Shown in pieces: positions 59,833-64,000 of a DNA stretch of 64,000 nucleotides (position 1 is its first letter; each line of letters begins with the position of its first letter). This DNA comes from Acidimicrobiaceae bacterium (GTDB lineage Bacteria > Actinomycetota > Acidimicrobiia > Acidimicrobiales > RAAP-2), in the NCBI GenBank assembly GCA_003132165.1, contig PKWW01000051.1, positions 1-64,000 on the forward strand, read 5' to 3'. Made by a program: the position numbers and the translations under genes. The notes beneath the pieces were generated by a model that was given only the letters and a program-made list of their open reading frames with translations, searched no databases and was not told the origin of the DNA.

Positions 59833-60954
59833 ATGACCGATAACCCAATGGGCGGAATGTTCGGGGACATCTTCAATCTCCTCGGCCAGCAGGGACCCGA
59901 CGCGTGGTTCCAGACCGCGACGCAACTAGCTCTCAATATCGCCCGGGGCGAGGATGGTGACCCCAATCCGCTCCCGGTCGAGCGCCAGCGTCTGGAAGAA
60001 CTCGCACCGTTGGTGAGCCGGCACGTCGACGCCCTGTTGGGCGTCTCGATCGAGTCCGAGCTCACCGCGGTCAACCGGTCGGCCCTGACGATGGCAGCGC
60101 TCAACCAGTGGAAGCCTCTGATCGAACCCATGATCGCGAGTCCCGTAGCCAAGAGCGACGACCTCGACGTGAGTTCGAACCCCATGATGGCCCAATTGGT
60201 GTCGACCCTCGGTCCGCTGTTCACGGGCTTTCAAATGGGCTCGGTCGCCGGACACTTCTCCGAGCGCGCGTGGTCGCTCGCGGTCCTTCCACTGCCTCGG
60301 CTCGACGACCAGCGCCTGCTCGTCGTCAACAACTTGGCGAACTTCGCCGAAGCCTGGTCGCTCGAGCGCGACGAGGTCTACGTCTTCGCACTGGCCCAGG
60401 AGTTCGTGGCGTCGCTCGTGCTCACCCAACCCGGCACCGGCGATGCGTTGCGAGCGCTACTGATCGATGCGGTGCGCGAGGCGACAGCGGCCCAGAGCGA
60501 CCTGATGGGCCGACTGCAGTCGATGATCAACCCCGAGGACCTGACGTCGCTCATGAGCAATCCCGAATCGCTACTCGACGGCATCGAGATGCCCGACGAG
60601 ACCGACGCCACACGCGCCATCAACGCCGCCGCGAGCGTGCTGGGCGCGTTCTTCGACAAAGCCGCGACTGATATCACTGAAGCGATCCTCGGTCCGCGCC
60701 CGGCCTTGGTCGAGGCGTACCGACGCCACCGTCGAAGCGATGCGCGCGGCGAGGACGCGGCGGCGGCTCTCTTCGGGATCTCCACTCAGGGCGACCACCA
60801 CGACGAGGCTCGCGAGTTCGTCGCGGTATTGGCGCAGGCGCACGGACTGGGAGTCTTTGATGCGCTCCTGCGAGTCGACGGCCTGCCGAGCGTCGGCGAA
60901 GTGGCGAACCCCGAAGCCTGGTATCAGCGAGTCACGAACTCGCCGCTGGCTTAA
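59833..60954 (+). CDS. DUF2342/zincin-like protein without zinc ligands
   Basis: A 373-residue actinobacterial family usually listed as zinc-dependent metalloprotease-like. Family order is kept: a NPMGGMFGDIFNLLG start, STLGPLFTGFQMGSVAGHF, LLVVNNLANFAEAWSLERDEV, and the C-terminal LGPRPALVEAYRRHRR. At the HExxH place it reads AQEFVA (Gln189, Ala193), so both His ligands are missing and it is probably not a protease. TAGTTT lies 6 nt before the ATG with no ribosome site: leaderless mRNA likely. Confidence 0.75.
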   Translation: MTDNPMGGMFGDIFNLLGQQGPDAWFQTATQLALNIARGEDGDPNPLPVERQRLEELAPLVSRHVDALLGVSIESELTAVNRSALTMAALNQWKPLIEPMIASPVAKSDDLDVSSNPMMAQLVSTLGPLFTGFQMGSVAGHFSERAWSLAVLPLPRLDDQRLLVVNNLANFAEAWSLERDEVYVFALAQEFVASLVLTQPGTGDALRALLIDAVREATAAQSDLMGRLQSMINPEDLTSLMSNPESLLDGIEMPDETDATRAINAAASVLGAFFDKAATDITEAILGPRPALVEAYRRHRRSDARGEDAAAALFGISTQGDHHDEAREFVAVLAQAHGLGVFDALLRVDGLPSVGEVANPEAWYQRVTNSPLA

Positions 60955-61229
60955 GACTCTTCGTCGTAGCCGAGGTTCCACTCGACGAGCAGGTTCTCGC
61001 GCTCGGCGTCGCGGTTGACGCGCTCGCGATTACGGCGGAACTGGGGGTCGTGGGGTGGCAAGAACCGCAGGCGCGCGTCGATGCGGTCGACGAAAGCCTG
61101 GATCTGCTCCTCGTCACCGAAGACCATGCGGCACTCCCAGTGCGGAGCGACCGGACCAAGGTAGATCACCTGGACGTGACCGACTGGATCGATGACCTCG
61201 GTGGATTCTGTGGTCGGAACCTGGCTCAC
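60951..61229 (-). CDS. Conserved-looking small hypothetical protein
   Basis: A 92-residue soluble protein with VIYLGPVAPHWECRMVFGDE and a helical, charged C-terminal half. GTG start behind a strong GAAGGAG site. The last 4 bp overlap the convergent DUF2342 gene. No family is recognised. Confidence 0.7.
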   Translation of the reverse strand: MSQVPTTESTEVIDPVGHVQVIYLGPVAPHWECRMVFGDEEQIQAFVDRIDARLRFLPPHDPQFRRNRERVNRDAERENLLVEWNLGYDEES

Positions 61230-61361
61230 GGCACTCCTTCAACTACATCAAAACTGATGAACATCCATTGTAGTTGTTCGACCCGCGGCGCTTTTCCGGG
61301 AATATAGGCAACTTACGGAGATTTCGAGCCCCGCACGGGCTACTCACTATCCTCAGAGGCT

Positions 61362-62180
61362 GTGTTCGAGTGCGTTATCAATATCTCCGAGGGCCGTGAT
61401 CTCGAGGCGCTCGCTGCCCTCTCCAGAGCTGCCGGCGCGTCACTTCGCGACCGTCACGCCGATCCCTACCACCACCGTTCGGTCTTCACCTTGGTTAATG
61501 ACCCCAACGCGCTCACGAGAGACGTGAAGGACCTGCTCATCAAGGCCTTCGAGATACTCGACCTGTCGGACCACGAGGGCGTCCATCCCCGGTTCGGCGT
61601 CGTGGACGTCGTGCCCTTCGTGGCACTCGCGCCCGATGACCCTGACGACGCGCGGCGCATGCGCGACGACACCGCGCGCTGGATCAGTGGGGCCTTTGCC
61701 GTGCCGACGTTCCTCTACGGGCGTCTCTCGAACGGGACGACGCGAACGCTGCCCGAACTACGCAAGGGCGCGTTCTCTACGCTCGCTCCCGACTTCGGTC
61801 CCCCGACACCGTCATCCACGCTCGGAGCGGTCGCAGTGGGTGAACGGGGCGTGCTCGTGGCGTGGAACATCTGGCTCGGAAACACGACAATCGAAAGAGC
61901 CAGGGAATTAGCACGGATCGTGCGGTCATCGTCAGTGCGCTCGCTGGCCTTCGAGGTCGGTGACCAGGTACAGGTCAGTTGCAACCTGATCGATATCGCG
62001 ACGACGCGGCCCTCGCATGTCTACGACCGGGTACGAGCCGCCTTGGCGCCTGGTGAAGTGATTGACGGCGTGGAATTGGTCGGACTTATCCCGAGATCCC
62101 TGCTGGAGGCGGAGGACCCGACCCGCTGGGGGCAACTGGGCCTCGGCCCCGACCTCACCATCGAGGCCCGGACCGGCTGA
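61362..62180 (+). CDS. Glutamate formiminotransferase-like protein (FTCD N-domain family)
   Basis: A 272-residue protein: FECVINISEGRDLEALAAL, the HHRSVFTLV strand, HPRFGVVDVVPFV, and the C-half VLVAWNIWLGNTTIERARELAR and QVQVSCNLIDI. The family moves a formimino group to tetrahydrofolate in histidine breakdown, but free-standing actinobacterial copies occur without other hut genes, as here, so the substrate is open. GTG start; TATCCT lies 8 nt before it, pointing to a leaderless mRNA. Confidence 0.88.
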   Translation: MFECVINISEGRDLEALAALSRAAGASLRDRHADPYHHRSVFTLVNDPNALTRDVKDLLIKAFEILDLSDHEGVHPRFGVVDVVPFVALAPDDPDDARRMRDDTARWISGAFAVPTFLYGRLSNGTTRTLPELRKGAFSTLAPDFGPPTPSSTLGAVAVGERGVLVAWNIWLGNTTIERARELARIVRSSSVRSLAFEVGDQVQVSCNLIDIATTRPSHVYDRVRAALAPGEVIDGVELVGLIPRSLLEAEDPTRWGQLGLGPDLTIEARTG

Positions 62181-62181
62181 A

Positions 62182-62457
62182 TCAACCAGCCTGGGAGCGG
62201 CGCTCGATAGCACGCGCACGACGCAGACGGCGGCGTTCACGCTCGCTCATCCCGCCCCAAATACCGAACTTCTCACCATTGTCGAGGGCGAATTCGAGGC
62301 AGTCGTTACGCACGACACATCCCCGGCAGACTTCCTTGGCTTCACGAGTGGAGGCGCCGCGCTCGGGGAAGAAGAGGTCGGGGTCAACGCCCATGCAATT
62401 CGAGCGAGCCTGCCATCCGCGATCTTCCATGCCGCTCATCAAGTCAATGATTTCCAT
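62182..62457 (-). CDS. WhiB-like iron-sulfur transcription factor
   Basis: A 91-residue WhiB protein. Cluster ligands Cys21, Cys44, Cys47 and Cys53 (NC...CRGCVVRNDC), the GIWGGMSERERRRLRR turn plus basic DNA-binding tail. These actinobacterial factors bind sigma factor region 4 through a 4Fe-4S cluster and respond to redox or nitric oxide. GGAGGAA ribosome site before the ATG. Convergent with the formiminotransferase-like gene, one base apart. Confidence 0.95.
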   Translation of the reverse strand: MEIIDLMSGMEDRGWQARSNCMGVDPDLFFPERGASTREAKEVCRGCVVRNDCLEFALDNGEKFGIWGGMSERERRRLRRARAIERRSQAG

Positions 62458-62586
62458 GTTGTATTCCTCCCCGCCAATGGCTCCGCACCATTGATGTAAT
62501 TACAACGGTGTCATTGTGGCGGGGTTTGGCCGCAATTGCAAATTGAATTTATAAAATACCTGATGGAACAGGAATTAGTAATTGAC

Positions 62587-64000
62587 TCAACCGGCCCGAC
62601 GGCTGCGAACGAAATCGTCCAGCGCGTAGACGCCCAGTTCGTCGATCGACGTGTAGAACGTCCTTCCCCCGTTGACGCGGCTGATCTGCTCGACGAACGG
62701 GAACTGGCTGCGTTCGATATCGAGGGCGAAGGTGTTGATGGTGATCCCGGCCTTCGTGCAGCGCAGGACCTCGACCATCGTGCGTTCCAGGGTCTCGTGC
62801 ACCGGTGGCCAGCTAAAGAACGGTTCGCCGTTGTCCATCAGGTGCGCCGTTGGTTCCCCGTCGGTCACGACCACGATCTGGCGCTCCCCACGCTCGGCGC
62901 GCATCAGGTGACGGCTGAGCGCAAGGGCGTGCTGGAGGTTGGTGCCGTAGGCGTAATCGATGGTCAGTGCCGGTATGTCCTCGATCCGAAGCTCCTGGGC
63001 GGTTTCGCCGAAGCCGACAATCGCCACGAAGTCGCGCGGGAACTTGGAGCGGATGAGTGACGTGAGCGCCAGCACCATCTTCTTCGCGGGCACCAGGTTG
63101 CCGCGCATGGCCATCGAGAGCGACAGGTCGATGGCGAACACCGTCGCCGAACGGCGCGTCGACTCGTACTCCTCGACCTCGAAATCGTCGGGGTGCAGTC
63201 GCACCGGCGTGCCGGGCCCTTGACGGAAGATGGCGTTGCGTAACGTCTGGGGTAGGTGCAGCGCGAACGGCTCGCCCGGTTCCCAGGGTTTGGAACTCTC
63301 CTCGCGGTCACCCCCGCGTGACACCGTCGACTCGCGGTGGGCGCCAAGCGTCGGCGAATCGCGCAGTTGGGCGAAGAGGTCCTTCAACGCCTGCTGACCG
63401 ATCTGGCGGATGCCCTTGGGACTCAGCGTGAGCTGGCCGCCATTGCGGTCGACGAAGCCCTTGTCCTTCAAGCCCTTCAGGGCCTTCTGCAGCCGAGCGA
63501 CGTGGCGGGCCGCATCGTCGCCCAAATTACGCCGCAGCGCCTCCACGTCCACCTCGGGGAGCCCCTGAGCGGCGTTGGCGCGCCCGAGGTAGTCCTCGAG
63601 ACCCTTCAGTTCGCCGAGCTGCTCGGCGACCGACGTCGCATCGGCGAACGGGGACCCACTCTGGCCGCGCATGCGGTGCGCGCGGTTCCAGTCGATGTCG
63701 GGAGTGGCTTGGCGCAGGTTGGAGACCAGGCGGTTCATGGAGAAGTTCAACTCCATGTTCTCCATCATCTGGGCGAACATCGAGCGCAATTCGCCCTGCT
63801 GCTCAGCCGACAGCGAGTTGAACATCGCCTCGGCGGCGGCGGCGCGCTCGGCCATGGCGCGCACGACGTCCTCGAGGTTCTCGGCACCGGGGAAGAAGTC
63901 CCCGAACTTCTCCATGAAGTCGTCGAACGTCGGGTCCAGCTCTTCACCGCGGCGGTCCTGTTCGATCATGGTCGACAGCGCATCCATCATGTCGCGCATG
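62587..64000 (-). CDS. VWA-domain protein, 5' end beyond the window
   Basis: At least 470 residues. The visible N-part is helical and acidic (MRDMMDALSTMIEQDRRGEE...), the middle has a winged-helix-like stretch (LKGLKDKGFVDRNGGQLTLS) and the C-terminal von Willebrand A domain shows the MIDAS motif DLSLSMAMRG, then YGTNLQHAL and VVTDGEPTAH. Such proteins often work with an MoxR/magnesium-chelatase-like AAA+ ATPase, whose gene would be expected just outside the window. The frame continues to the last base, so the true start is probably upstream. Confidence 0.85.
   Translation of the reverse strand, partial: MRDMMDALSTMIEQDRRGEELDPTFDDFMEKFGDFFPGAENLEDVVRAMAERAAAAEAMFNSLSAEQQGELRSMFAQMMENMELNFSMNRLVSNLRQATPDIDWNRAHRMRGQSGSPFADATSVAEQLGELKGLEDYLGRANAAQGLPEVDVEALRRNLGDDAARHVARLQKALKGLKDKGFVDRNGGQLTLSPKGIRQIGQQALKDLFAQLRDSPTLGAHRESTVSRGGDREESSKPWEPGEPFALHLPQTLRNAIFRQGPGTPVRLHPDDFEVEEYESTRRSATVFAIDLSLSMAMRGNLVPAKKMVLALTSLIRSKFPRDFVAIVGFGETAQELRIEDIPALTIDYAYGTNLQHALALSRHLMRAERGERQIVVVTDGEPTAHLMDNGEPFFSWPPVHETLERTMVEVLRCTKAGITINTFALDIERSQFPFVEQISRVNGGRTFYTSIDELGVYALDDFVRSRRAG

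Overview
The window looks like a chromosomal piece of an actinobacterium, most likely of the Acidimicrobiia or a near relative. The right end carries a WhiB-like regulator, a UPF0182 membrane protein, a PDZ/Lon-like protease, a DivIVA-like coiled-coil protein, a DUF2342-type protein and an MreB-like actin homologue. Several genes appear to be read from leaderless mRNAs (a TANNNT box 6-8 nt before the start codon). An F420-type (luciferase-like) oxidoreductase fits the same group. The genus cannot be fixed from the sequence alone.

Region 1 (1-1.2 kb): the 5' part of an NAD(P)-binding epimerase-like gene, preceded by a MarR repressor gene with two operator copies over its own start, then about 500 bp without a gene.

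Region 2 (1.2-24.6 kb): a sugar / sugar-acid (possibly amino-sugar-acid) uptake and catabolism cluster. It holds a CUT1-type ABC importer (binding protein, two permeases, distant ATPase), SDR dehydrogenase, lactonase, mutarotase-like protein, enolase-superfamily acid dehydratase, 2-keto-3-deoxy sugar-acid kinase and KDPG-type aldolase: a full oxidative De Ley-Doudoroff-style route to pyruvate. A SelA-like PLP lyase with RidA offers a second entry from an amino-sugar acid. An IclR regulator is followed by a fumarylacetoacetase-family hydrolase, an APH-fold kinase and an odd enolase paralogue. On the other side lie a Zn-alcohol dehydrogenase, a D-threonine-aldolase-like PLP enzyme, a GlcD/GlcF-like FAD/Fe-S oxidase and an MFS transporter whose frame is broken in a run of seven G. 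Five copies of a 17-bp palindrome (consensus GTTCCGGTTATTAGAAC) sit in three promoter regions of this cluster and look like the operators of one regulator, best guess the local IclR protein.

Region 3 (24.6-47.5 kb): an initiator tRNA, then a second catabolic cluster for an unidentified organic acid. It has a TauABC-like importer (binding protein, unusual fused double permease, ATPase 11 kb away), UbiD and UbiX (prenyl-FMN-dependent decarboxylation) with a type 2 isopentenyl-diphosphate isomerase, two class III CoA-transferase subunits, enoyl-CoA hydratase, SDR, thiolase plus DUF35 protein, two class II aldolase-like paralogues, MmgE/PrpD protein, luciferase-like oxidoreductase, TPP enzyme and aldehyde dehydrogenase. 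The CoA-transferase pair + hydratase + SDR + thiolase/DUF35 set resembles the benzylsuccinate (Bbs) beta-oxidation module. A 14-bp palindrome GCAA-N6-TTGC lies next to the -10 box of four promoters, including those before the RpiR regulator, the thiolase operon and the long ATPase operon, suggesting that RpiR governs the cluster.

Region 4 (47.5-50.7 kb): a secreted Ig-like-repeat protein whose promoter is a near copy (about 63 bp) of the transporter-operon promoter, a large gap and a small split-barrel flavoprotein.

Region 5 (51-64 kb): chromosomal core genes: GT87-type membrane glycosyltransferase, UPF0182, DivIVA-like protein, PDZ/Lon protease, HEAT-repeat protein, MreB-like protein, DUF2342 protein, glutamate formiminotransferase-like protein, WhiB and a VWA-domain protein cut by the window end. 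No CRISPR array, prophage or intact insertion sequence was seen.
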